54,729 nt of DNA, taken from assembly GCA_016927815.1 (NCBI GenBank), contig JAFGLY010000013.1:1-54729 (forward strand), read 5' to 3'. Source of the stretch: Deltaproteobacteria bacterium. GTDB taxonomy: Bacteria; Myxococcota_A; UBA796; JAFGLY01. The position numbers and the translations under genes were made by a program. Shown here piece after piece: positions 16,224-23,776 of this stretch. The notes under the pieces were generated by a model. It worked only from the letters and a program-made list of their open reading frames with translations, was not told the DNA's origin and ran no database searches. How positions within the stretch are numbered: position 1 is the stretch's first letter; each line of letters begins with the position of its first letter.

Positions 16224-16832
16224 ATGCGCCGTTCCCTCCTCGCCCCCTTCCTCCTCGCGTCCCTGCTCGCAGTCCCCGCATCGGCCCGGGCCGGTGGCAT
16301 CGGCTTCCTGGGGGCTGCCGGGCTCCACAACGAGCGCGTCTACTACTACAACGACTCGGGCGTCCAGGGCATCGAGCAGCAGTACCGGCCCACCCTGGGC
16401 GGGGGCATCGAGGCGGTTCTCGGAGACCGCGACGACCGCATCCAGGGCGTAGCCCGGGGCTTCTACCTTCGCGACGCGCCGCAAACCGAGCCGACGCCCG
16501 AGGGTTTCTCGGACCCCGTCTTCGACATCCGAGATGCGCCCATGCACTGCGGCATCGCCACGGTCGGCGTCGTGTGGGGCCTCCTCGGCGATCCCGGCGC
16601 CTTCCAGGTGCACCTCGTCACGCACCTGGGAGCTGGCATCGTGACGTACAACGGCGAGACCCAGGAACCGGCGAGCCTCGAGTTCGCCATCGGCGAGGCC
16701 GGAGGCGGCGCCGAGTACCAGATCGCCCGCAACGTCGAGGTCTACCTGGATGCGGTGTTCTCGGGACGCTATCGCAAACGCTTCTATCCCGGCGCGAACG
16801 GCGTCCTGGGCGTCCGCGTCATCTTCGACTGA
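16224..16832 (+). CDS. Secreted envelope protein, probable small beta-barrel
   Basis: The 202-residue product has a clear signal peptide (RRSLLAPFLLASLLAVPASARA) followed by alternating strand-like segments rich in Gly and Tyr (GGIGFLGAAGLHNERVYYYND; GAEYQIARNVEVYLDAVFSG), as in OmpA/OmpW-size barrels. It ends in GVRVIFD. Six bases separate it from upp, so the two are probably co-transcribed. I recognise no specific family. Confidence 0.7.
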   Translation: MRRSLLAPFLLASLLAVPASARAGGIGFLGAAGLHNERVYYYNDSGVQGIEQQYRPTLGGGIEAVLGDRDDRIQGVARGFYLRDAPQTEPTPEGFSDPVFDIRDAPMHCGIATVGVVWGLLGDPGAFQVHLVTHLGAGIVTYNGETQEPASLEFAIGEAGGGAEYQIARNVEVYLDAVFSGRYRKRFYPGANGVLGVRVIFD

Positions 16833-16838
16833 CGCCGC

Positions 16839-17657
16839 GTGATCCCCGACCGCCAGTACACCACCCTTCCGGCTCCCTCGCGCGGTCTGCCCCATCGCTA
16901 CGGAGAACGGGTCTTCCTCCACTCGAACCCCTGGGCCCTCTCGGCGCTCCTCCGGCTCTGCGCGCCCACGACCACCCAGCCCCTCCTCAACCACCTCGTG
17001 GCCGCTCTCTACGACCACCTGCTGCACCAGGTGGTCGGACTGGAACTGTCGCAGGCGTTCGTGGATCGGCCCACGCGGATGGCGGCTCACCACCCCCGGG
17101 GCCGATACGCCGGGCAGGTGGTCGATCCCGCCCAGGAGGTGGTGGTGGTCGACATCGCCCGGGCCGGAATGCTGCCCGCGCTCCGCTTCTTCGAGGGGCT
17201 GTCCCTGCTGCTCGACCCGGCCCGCGTCCGGCAGGATCACGTCTTCTCCAGCCGCTTGGTCGACGAGCACGGCGAGGTGGTGGGCGCAGACCTCTCGGGC
17301 GCCAAGGTCGGCGGTCCGGCCTCGGGCCGCCTGGTGCTGTGCCCCGATCCCATGGGGGCCACGGGCACCAGCATGGTCCGGGTCATGGACTTCTACCGCG
17401 ACCTGCCCGGGGGCCCGCCCGCGCGGTTCGTCGCCGTCCACCTCATCGTCACGCCCGAGTACCTACGGCGCGTGCTGGGCAGCGGCCATCCCGTACACGT
17501 CCACGCCGTGCGCCTCGACCGCGGCCTCTCGTCGGACGAGGCCCTGGCGGAGGTTCCAGGCGCCCGCTGGGACGAGGAACAGGGCTTGAACGGCGCCGAC
17601 TACATCATCCCGGGCGCGGGCGGCCTGGGGGAACTCATGAACAATACCAGCCGTTGA
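16839..17657 (+). CDS. upp: Uracil phosphoribosyltransferase
   Basis: UPRT converts uracil and PRPP to UMP in pyrimidine salvage. The PRPP-binding loop is visible as CPDPMGATGTSM, and VVVVDIARAGMLPALRFFEGL matches the family's ILRAG segment. The C-terminal GLNGADYIIPGAGGLGELM matches the uracil-binding GDAGDR-type region only loosely. At 272 residues it is longer than E. coli Upp (208), with a longer N-terminus. It starts with GTG. It could have a related substrate, but a UPRT-fold phosphoribosyltransferase is well supported. Confidence 0.85.
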   Translation: MIPDRQYTTLPAPSRGLPHRYGERVFLHSNPWALSALLRLCAPTTTQPLLNHLVAALYDHLLHQVVGLELSQAFVDRPTRMAAHHPRGRYAGQVVDPAQEVVVVDIARAGMLPALRFFEGLSLLLDPARVRQDHVFSSRLVDEHGEVVGADLSGAKVGGPASGRLVLCPDPMGATGTSMVRVMDFYRDLPGGPPARFVAVHLIVTPEYLRRVLGSGHPVHVHAVRLDRGLSSDEALAEVPGARWDEEQGLNGADYIIPGAGGLGELMNNTSR

Positions 17658-17696
17658 CTGAGGCGCAACCGGTTCGACCCGCCTCGGGAGGACACG

Positions 17697-18086
17697 ATGA
17701 AGCAGCGGATCCACACCTCCAGGGCACCCAGGGCCATCGGGCCCTACAGCCAGGCCATCCGGCACGACGGGCTCGTCTGGAGCGCCTGCCAGATCGCCCT
17801 GGACCCGGTCACCGGGGAACTCGTGGGCGCCACGGCGGCCGAGCAGACCGCCCAGGTCCTGGACAACCTCGCTGCGGTGCTGGAGGCCGCGGGATCGGGG
17901 TTCGACCGGGTGCTGAAGGCAACGGTGCTCCTCGTCGATCTCTCGGAGTTCGGCTCGGTGAACGAGGTCTACGCCACCCGGTTCACGGGCGCTGCACCCC
18001 CGGCCCGCTCCGCGTTCCAGGTCACGGGCCTGCCGCGCGGCGCCCTCGTGGGGATCGAGTGCGTCGCCGCGTGCGACCCTACCTAG
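17697..18086 (+). CDS. ridA: RidA-family enamine/imine deaminase
   Basis: RidA hydrolyses reactive 2-aminoacrylate and related enamines made by PLP enzymes. The 129-residue protein has the family landmarks RAPRAIGPYSQAI, TAAEQTAQVLDNLAAVLEAAGSGFDRVLKATVLL, a conserved Arg (PPARSAFQV) and the C-terminal IECVAA. GGAGG lies 6 nt before the ATG. Its last eight bases overlap the convergent rnd gene. Confidence 0.95.
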   Translation: MKQRIHTSRAPRAIGPYSQAIRHDGLVWSACQIALDPVTGELVGATAAEQTAQVLDNLAAVLEAAGSGFDRVLKATVLLVDLSEFGSVNEVYATRFTGAAPPARSAFQVTGLPRGALVGIECVAACDPT

Positions 18087-19281
18087 CCCGCTTGCGCCGC
18101 CTCCGACCCGTTCTCGCCGCTTCCTGGGAGACGATGCAGTCCCGGATGATGCCCAGGACCTCCTCGCCCCACGCCTCCACCTGCCAATGCCGCACGCCCG
18201 GGATCGTCCCCAGCGCCTCCATCGAGCGGGGCGCGACCTGTGCGATCTCTCGGATGACGGCGTTTGAAGGGAGCAGGGCCTGAGTGGATCCAGGCTGTTC
18301 CGCCCGTGCCTTGCGCCACGACTTCAAGCGCTCGGCAATCGTCGGCGCGGCGGGCGCGGCCTGGATGCGCGGAACCGTCGCGCGGGCTCGCGGTTCCGGC
18401 AGGGGTTCTACGTCCGCGAGCCCCTCGGCCACACAGGCCACCAGTCCGTCGCCGTGCTGGCGGACCAGCGCGGACGACAGGCGGACGACCGGGGCGAGTT
18501 CGCGGATCTCCGAGGGCTGCCTGCGGGCCACACCGATCAGAACGCGGTCCGGAACGACCTTGAACACGGGGCGATCCAGCCGTCGCGCCTGCTCCTCGCG
18601 CCACGCCCACAACTTCCTCAGGACCCGCCGCGCCGCGGGATCCAGGGCGCTCGCGCCCTTCACGCGCAGGAACGCCGTGTCGGCGTCGGCCCGGGGATGC
18701 CACTCGCGGTCCTCGATCCTCCGACACTCCTCCTCGACCGCCTCGAGTCGGCCCACCCGCCCGAGGCGGCGCACCAGCACCTCCCGGAGCGGGAGCAGCC
18801 AGTGCGTGTCGCCACGGGCGTAGTGGAGGTGGTCTGCCTCCAGCGGCCGCGCGGCCCAGTCGTGCCGCTGCAGCCGCTTGTCCAGTTCCACCTGGAACAC
18901 GCCTGCGAGGACGTCGGCGAGGCCCACTCCGGGAAGACCGAGGAACGAGGCCGCGATCATGGTATCGAACAGGCCCCGGATCTGGAGGCCGTGGTCGCGT
19001 TTGAGGCTGACGACGTCGTAGTCGGCCCCGTGCAGCACCTTGACGATGGCCGGATTCCCCAGGAGGGGAGCCAGAGGAGAGAGGTCGGGCACCGCCAGGG
19101 GATCGATCACGTAGTCGCAGGACGGGATGGACACCTGGACCAGGCAGACCTTCTCCTGGTAGTGGTGGAGCGAGTCGGCCTCGGTGTCGAGGGCCACCGC
19201 ACGCTCCCGGCCGAGGACCTGCGCCGTGGCCGCGAGGGCCTCGGCATCCTGCACGAGCACCAACGGGACGTCGTCGAACAT
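18079..19281 (-). CDS. rnd: Ribonuclease D
   Basis: RNase D is a 3'-5' exoribonuclease that trims tRNA precursors. The 400-residue protein has the DEDDy exonuclease motifs: ALDTEADSL (Asp32, Glu34), LHGADYDVVSL and HYARGDTHWLLPL (Tyr and Asp). HRDC-like helical regions follow (LDPAARRVLRKLWAWREEQARRLDRPVFKVV), and the tail is Arg/Lys rich (RTGRRRRKRAR). The start at 19281 has GAGG 5 nt upstream. It converges on ridA with an 8-bp overlap, so the two stop codons lie inside each other's genes. Confidence 0.92.
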   Translation of the reverse strand: MFDDVPLVLVQDAEALAATAQVLGRERAVALDTEADSLHHYQEKVCLVQVSIPSCDYVIDPLAVPDLSPLAPLLGNPAIVKVLHGADYDVVSLKRDHGLQIRGLFDTMIAASFLGLPGVGLADVLAGVFQVELDKRLQRHDWAARPLEADHLHYARGDTHWLLPLREVLVRRLGRVGRLEAVEEECRRIEDREWHPRADADTAFLRVKGASALDPAARRVLRKLWAWREEQARRLDRPVFKVVPDRVLIGVARRQPSEIRELAPVVRLSSALVRQHGDGLVACVAEGLADVEPLPEPRARATVPRIQAAPAAPTIAERLKSWRKARAEQPGSTQALLPSNAVIREIAQVAPRSMEALGTIPGVRHWQVEAWGEEVLGIIRDCIVSQEAARTGRRRRKRAR

Positions 19282-19394
19282 CGGATCCTCGAGCCTCCCG
19301 ACGCGTCCCGGCGCCGGGTGGATGACCGCGCAACGGGAGGCGTGTAGCGCGATCCGCTCCTCCGGGCCAGCGGCGGGCCTCCCTGGGCGCCGTT

Positions 19395-21473
19395 TCAGGG
19401 TTCGACCGGGTCCGCGGTCCAGACCGGGCTCGTGATGGCCCACGGCAAACCGCGAGCCGGCGGTCCGGGATCCTCGGTGCCCCATGCGGCCGCGAGCACC
19501 CAGCGTCGGGCCTCGACCACCCGGCTGGCCACGAGCCGTTCGCCCCCCGAGCGACCGGCCAGGTCCCAGCGGGCAACGACCTCGCCGTCCACGAGGAGCG
19601 CCGCGCCGGTGAGCGGCATCCACGAAGGCGCCAGGACGGTCAGCCGGACCGGCACGCTGCCCCCGGCCTCGAGGTGTGAACCGGGCCCCTGCCCCGCCAC
19701 GTCGAGCGCGAGGAAGGGGCCGGACGACGCCACGGTCCGACCGGACACGAGCCCCTGCTCCACCTCCACGCCCGAGAACCGGTCCGGGTCGTCCACGGCC
19801 ACCCAGGTCCACGGGCCCACGGCCGCCAGGTCCATCCAGGCGTCGAGCAAACCCATGTAGAGCGGGAGGTCCCCGATCCCCTCCAGCACCACCATGTCGG
19901 GCCTGGGGTCCCAGGTCCGGGGGTCCGAGGCCGCCTCGATCCACCGGGGATCCACGGACAGAAGCCGTTCCCGGCTCCGCCCGCCCGAGGCCACGGCCAG
20001 CGCGTCCACGGCGTCCAGACCTCTCCAGGGAGCGGCTCCATGGGCCGCCTTCTCGGCGTTCGCAACGACGGGCCAGGCGCCGATCCGGCCCACGGAATCG
20101 GTGAGCGCCGTGGAGCCCGTTTCCACCCGGATCCGCTCCCAAGGCTGGACCCTCTCGCTCCCCGCGACCTCGTCGGGTGCCGTGGTTACGGCGAACCGGA
20201 CCCCCGACGCCGCGGCGAGGGCGAGCGAGGCGGCTGGTTCGGACCGGTCGTCGCGGGACCGCCACGTCTCCACGGCCAGGTCCGCGAGGACGACGTCTCC
20301 CGCATCGCCGGCCAGGGGAAGGTCCCCCTCCAGTGCCGCACCCACCGCGACCTCGAACCCGGCTCGGACCACGCGCTCCCGGAGCGGCCCCGCGTGCAGC
20401 ACCAGGTCCCAGGTGCCGGGTCCGAGGGGCAGGTCGGCACCTTCCGGGGGAACGGGCAGCCGGCGTGCGCACCCCGCAGGATCGCGGGCCTCGAGCACCG
20501 CTCCGAGGTCGTTCCCGGCACCGTCCGAGGCGTGCACGGCGAGGAAGCCGGGATCACCCAGATCGAGCACCAGGGCAGGGCCCGGCGGGAGCACGGGCCC
20601 GGAGGCCACCCCCTCCGCCACGGCCCGGATCCCGTCCGCGCCCTCCGGGAGGGTTCCCTCGAAGGTCCCGCTCTCGTCCACCGGCAGCCAACCCACCACC
20701 CGATCGCCCTCCAGGATCTCCACGCCCGTGGCGTCGGGTGCGGTCCCCCACGCCTCGGGGCCTCCGGGCCAGAGCGCCGCCATGACCGCGGAGGCCTCGC
20801 CCGCTGCGAACCGGTGCGCTCCGCTCCAGAGGACCGCGCCGCCGGTGTCCGTGGCCATGCCGTCCATGGCCAGCGCCCGGTCGTCGTCGTGGAGGATCGG
20901 CCCGGTGAGTGTCGCGCCGGCCGCGGGGTAGAGCCAGGCCGCGTCCGCGCCCTCCATCTCCAGCGCCCTATCGTCGGGGCCGAGGCGCCAGGTCAATGCG
21001 ATCTCGGTGCCCGGTCCCAGCCAGCCTCCAACGCTCGGGACCGGCGCGGGCGTGCCCGTGACCCGCAATACGGCGCTGTCCTGCTCCCTGGCGACCGTGA
21101 CCGTCCCCTCACCGATCCACCCGTTGCCCGGCAGGGGCACCAGTTCGCCCAGCGCGTCCTCACCGTGCGGGGGGGCGGCGTCGAGCAGCGTTCCGCCCGC
21201 CAGCCCGAGGTGCATGGCGGACGAGCCGGCGTGCCGCACCACGAAACGGGCCCAGGCGTTCTCGATCAGGAAATCCCCCCGTTTCCCCTCGCCTCCCGAG
21301 ATGCCTTCGGCATCGCAGGGCAGGCGCCGGGCGCGGACCTCGCCCTCGGCGAGCGTCCGCGGATCGCAGAAGATCTCCCCGGTGTCGTCGGGCGCGGGAC
21401 GGCACGCCCCGTCCACCAGGAACGCCGCCCCGATGGCCCATGGGCCCAGAGCCCGCCCGGGCGCTCGAATCAC
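19395..21473 (-). CDS. PHP/CehA-like lipoprotein lacking the metal-binding residues
   Basis: The 692-residue product starts with GTG and carries a short signal with lipobox VDGAC (Cys24). The C-terminal half follows CehA/McbA-type PHP hydrolases, including the late GRTVASSGPFLALDVAGQGPG block (579-597). The metal ligands are gone. The expected DLHVHS reads DLAVETWRS (398-406). The expected ATDHD reads VTTAPDE (429-435). The expected GH before the next strand reads GRIGAWP. It is therefore probably not a hydrolase. The N-terminal 350 residues are beta-rich with no recognised domain. It overlaps the preceding lipoprotein gene as GTGA, so the two lipoproteins are translationally coupled. The CehA relation is by motif recognition and needs a profile search. 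Confidence 0.65.
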   Translation of the reverse strand: MIRAPGRALGPWAIGAAFLVDGACRPAPDDTGEIFCDPRTLAEGEVRARRLPCDAEGISGGEGKRGDFLIENAWARFVVRHAGSSAMHLGLAGGTLLDAAPPHGEDALGELVPLPGNGWIGEGTVTVAREQDSAVLRVTGTPAPVPSVGGWLGPGTEIALTWRLGPDDRALEMEGADAAWLYPAAGATLTGPILHDDDRALAMDGMATDTGGAVLWSGAHRFAAGEASAVMAALWPGGPEAWGTAPDATGVEILEGDRVVGWLPVDESGTFEGTLPEGADGIRAVAEGVASGPVLPPGPALVLDLGDPGFLAVHASDGAGNDLGAVLEARDPAGCARRLPVPPEGADLPLGPGTWDLVLHAGPLRERVVRAGFEVAVGAALEGDLPLAGDAGDVVLADLAVETWRSRDDRSEPAASLALAAASGVRFAVTTAPDEVAGSERVQPWERIRVETGSTALTDSVGRIGAWPVVANAEKAAHGAAPWRGLDAVDALAVASGGRSRERLLSVDPRWIEAASDPRTWDPRPDMVVLEGIGDLPLYMGLLDAWMDLAAVGPWTWVAVDDPDRFSGVEVEQGLVSGRTVASSGPFLALDVAGQGPGSHLEAGGSVPVRLTVLAPSWMPLTGAALLVDGEVVARWDLAGRSGGERLVASRVVEARRWVLAAAWGTEDPGPPARGLPWAITSPVWTADPVEP

Positions 21474-22279
21474 TCCCCGCCCTCGTCCCTCTCGCCGTTG
21501 CTGTCTGCGGCGTCTCCCAGGAACCGGAGGTACACCGGGTACACCCGGACCCGGCCCGACCACCCCTCGGGGATGTCTCCGTCCGTGTATTCCCAGGTGC
21601 GCGTCTCGCCGGGACGGATGGGACGGTCGAACCCCTCCTGCACGGGGATGCGACCGGGGTAGTACTGCGCCACCACGGGCCAGTCCCTCCGGTCGAGCAC
21701 CCGGTCCTCGTCGTCGAGGAAGGTGAGCGCCAGGCTCAGGCGATCGATGGGTCGCTGCCCGGCGTTGCGGACCTCCACCCACCAGCCCCAGCCGTTCGGC
21801 GGCCCCTCCGGATCCTCCGCGAGGTTCACCCGCTCCTGGCGGATCGGCCCCAGGGTGAAGGCCGAGAGGTGCTCGGCCACTAAGATCCGGTTCCGCGCCT
21901 CCGTCTTCCGCTTCTTCCCGGCCTTCGGGAACTCCGCGAGGTACCGCTTCCACAGGTCGGCGCTGCCCGCCCGGTCCGCCTCCCGCCTCAGAGCGATCTC
22001 GAAGTCCTCTCGCACCCGCTCCCAGTACTGGGAGCCGTTGCCCTCCGGGTACCGGGCCAGGAACGCATCCCAGGCCTCGAGGGTCCCCGCCTCCCTGGCC
22101 CCTTCCCACAGGAGCTTCTCGAGGTTGGCCTCGGCCTGCCTGCGGTAGCCGTCCGTGGGGGGAGCCTGGGCGAGGTAGGCCTCCCAGGCCTCGGGGGTGT
22201 TGGCCTCCAAGGCGTCCTGGTAGGGGGAGCCGCAGCCGGAGGCGAAAGCCAGGATCAGGCAGAACCGGGTGAGGCGCAT
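21470..22279 (-). CDS. Lipoprotein with helical repeats and beta-sandwich domain
   Basis: The 269-residue protein has a lipoprotein signal ending in FASGC (Cys16). It then has three similar helical units of the form (A/E)AW(E/D)A(Y/F)LA--P (EAWEAYLAQAPPTDG; EAWDAFLARYPEGNG; DLWKRYLAEFPKAGK). The C-terminal half is beta-rich (GWWVEVRNAGQRPIDRLSLALTFLDDED), resembling a FxLYD/DUF-type sandwich. The start at 22279 has GGAGA before it. Its stop overlaps the start of the PHP-like lipoprotein, so the two probably act together at the membrane. Function unknown. Confidence 0.72.
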   Translation of the reverse strand: MRLTRFCLILAFASGCGSPYQDALEANTPEAWEAYLAQAPPTDGYRRQAEANLEKLLWEGAREAGTLEAWDAFLARYPEGNGSQYWERVREDFEIALRREADRAGSADLWKRYLAEFPKAGKKRKTEARNRILVAEHLSAFTLGPIRQERVNLAEDPEGPPNGWGWWVEVRNAGQRPIDRLSLALTFLDDEDRVLDRRDWPVVAQYYPGRIPVQEGFDRPIRPGETRTWEYTDGDIPEGWSGRVRVYPVYLRFLGDAADSNGERDEGGE

Positions 22280-22374
22280 CGGTTCTCCAGGGGGGGGGAC
22301 GCACGGAAAGGTAGCGCGGCGCGGCGTTCCGGTCCCGGCGTTACGATGCGCCCCACCGCCCGCCGGAGGTCTCC

Positions 22375-23739
22375 ATGGTGTCCGCCGCCCTCGCCCGCCT
22401 GGCCTCTCGAGAATCGCGCCGCCTGGAGGACCTGGCCCGCCTGGTGGCCATTCCCGGGATCTCGAGCGATCCGGCGCCGAGTCCCGCCATGGAGTCCAGT
22501 GGCGCAGCCGTGGCAGAACTGCTCGTCGGGAACGGCTTCGAGCACGTGGAGATCCTACGTCCGCCCGGCCACCACCCGTTCGTGTACGCGGACCGCCTGG
22601 CTCGCCCCGGCAGGCCCACGGTCCTGCTGTACGCCCACCACGACGTGGTGACGCCCGGCGCACCCGCCCTCTGGACCACGCCTCCCTGGACCCTGGCCGT
22701 GCGGGGCGGCCGGGCGTACGGTCGTGGGGCGGTGGACGACAAGGGGGGTCTGGTCGCCCAGGTGGCGGCCGTGGAGGCCCTCCTGGCCGAGGGTGGCCTG
22801 CCGGTGAACGTCCGGTTCCTGGTGGATGGCGAGGAGGAGGTGTCCAGCCCGGCCCTGCCCGGCCTCCTGACCGAACGCGCCGACGACCTCCGGGCCGACG
22901 TCGTGGTGGTGCTCGACACCGCCAACCTGGCGGCGGGGGTGCCCTGCCTCACCACGTCGCTGCGGGGCATCGCGTCCTGCGTCGTCGAGGCGCGGGCGCT
23001 CGCCGGCCCGCTGCACTCCGGCATGTGGGGCGGGGCCGTGCCGGATGCGACGCTCGCGCTGTGCCAGATCCTCGGCCGGTGTGCCGATCACCGGGGGGAG
23101 AGCCTGGTCGGTCCGGCCCCCGAGGGGCCCGGGGCGGAGTTGGACCGCCTGGCCGCCCTCCCCTTCGACCCCGACGGGTTCCGAAGAGACGCCGGCCTCC
23201 TCCCGGGAGTGGAACCGCTCGAGACGGAAGGCGCCGCGCTCTACGCCCGCCTCTGGCACAGGCCGGCCGTAGCGGTCACTGCGCTCGAAGCTCACCCGCT
23301 CGCGGGTGCCTCCAACCAGGTGCTGCCCAGGGCGCGGGCGCGGGTGAGCCTCCGGGTGGCGCCGGGTCAGGACGCCGCCGCCGTGCTGTCGAGCCTCGTG
23401 ACGCTGCTCACCCGCGATCCCCCCCAGGGCGTGCACGTCCGGGTGGAGCCCGAGGTCCCCGCGCGACCCTGGTCGGTGGACCCCTCGGGGCCGGTTTACG
23501 AGGCAGCGTTCTCGGCGTTGGCAGAAGGCTTCGGCCGACCGGCCCTTCGCATCGGGTGCGGCGCCACCATCCCGGTCATCGCGCCCTTCGCCGACGCCAT
23601 GCCCGGCGTTCCCATCCTGCTGCTCGGCATCGAGGATCCGGACAGTCGACCCCACGCCGAGGACGAGTCGCTGTGCCTCGACGACTGGCGAGGCGTCCAG
23701 CGTGCGCTCGTCCACCTCCTCGTGCGACTGGGGGGGTAG
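22375..23739 (+). CDS. M20-family metallopeptidase (dipeptidase-like)
   Basis: The 454-residue protein has the M20 zinc-peptidase residues in order: YAHHDVV (His, Asp), GRGAVDDKGG (bridging Asp), DGEEEVSSP (catalytic and metal Glu), a VVVLDTANL Asp and a C-terminal His in DSRPHAEDE. The dimerisation (lid) domain lies between (LHSGMWGGAVPDATLAL). Such enzymes cleave dipeptides or deacylate amino acids in the cytoplasm; there is no signal peptide. Unlike its PHP-like neighbour, all catalytic residues are present. GGAGG lies 5 nt before the ATG. Confidence 0.9.
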   Translation: MVSAALARLASRESRRLEDLARLVAIPGISSDPAPSPAMESSGAAVAELLVGNGFEHVEILRPPGHHPFVYADRLARPGRPTVLLYAHHDVVTPGAPALWTTPPWTLAVRGGRAYGRGAVDDKGGLVAQVAAVEALLAEGGLPVNVRFLVDGEEEVSSPALPGLLTERADDLRADVVVVLDTANLAAGVPCLTTSLRGIASCVVEARALAGPLHSGMWGGAVPDATLALCQILGRCADHRGESLVGPAPEGPGAELDRLAALPFDPDGFRRDAGLLPGVEPLETEGAALYARLWHRPAVAVTALEAHPLAGASNQVLPRARARVSLRVAPGQDAAAVLSSLVTLLTRDPPQGVHVRVEPEVPARPWSVDPSGPVYEAAFSALAEGFGRPALRIGCGATIPVIAPFADAMPGVPILLLGIEDPDSRPHAEDESLCLDDWRGVQRALVHLLVRLGG

Positions 23740-23776
23740 GGCTCGGGCGATCCGGCCGGTCGCGAAACCGCACCGG

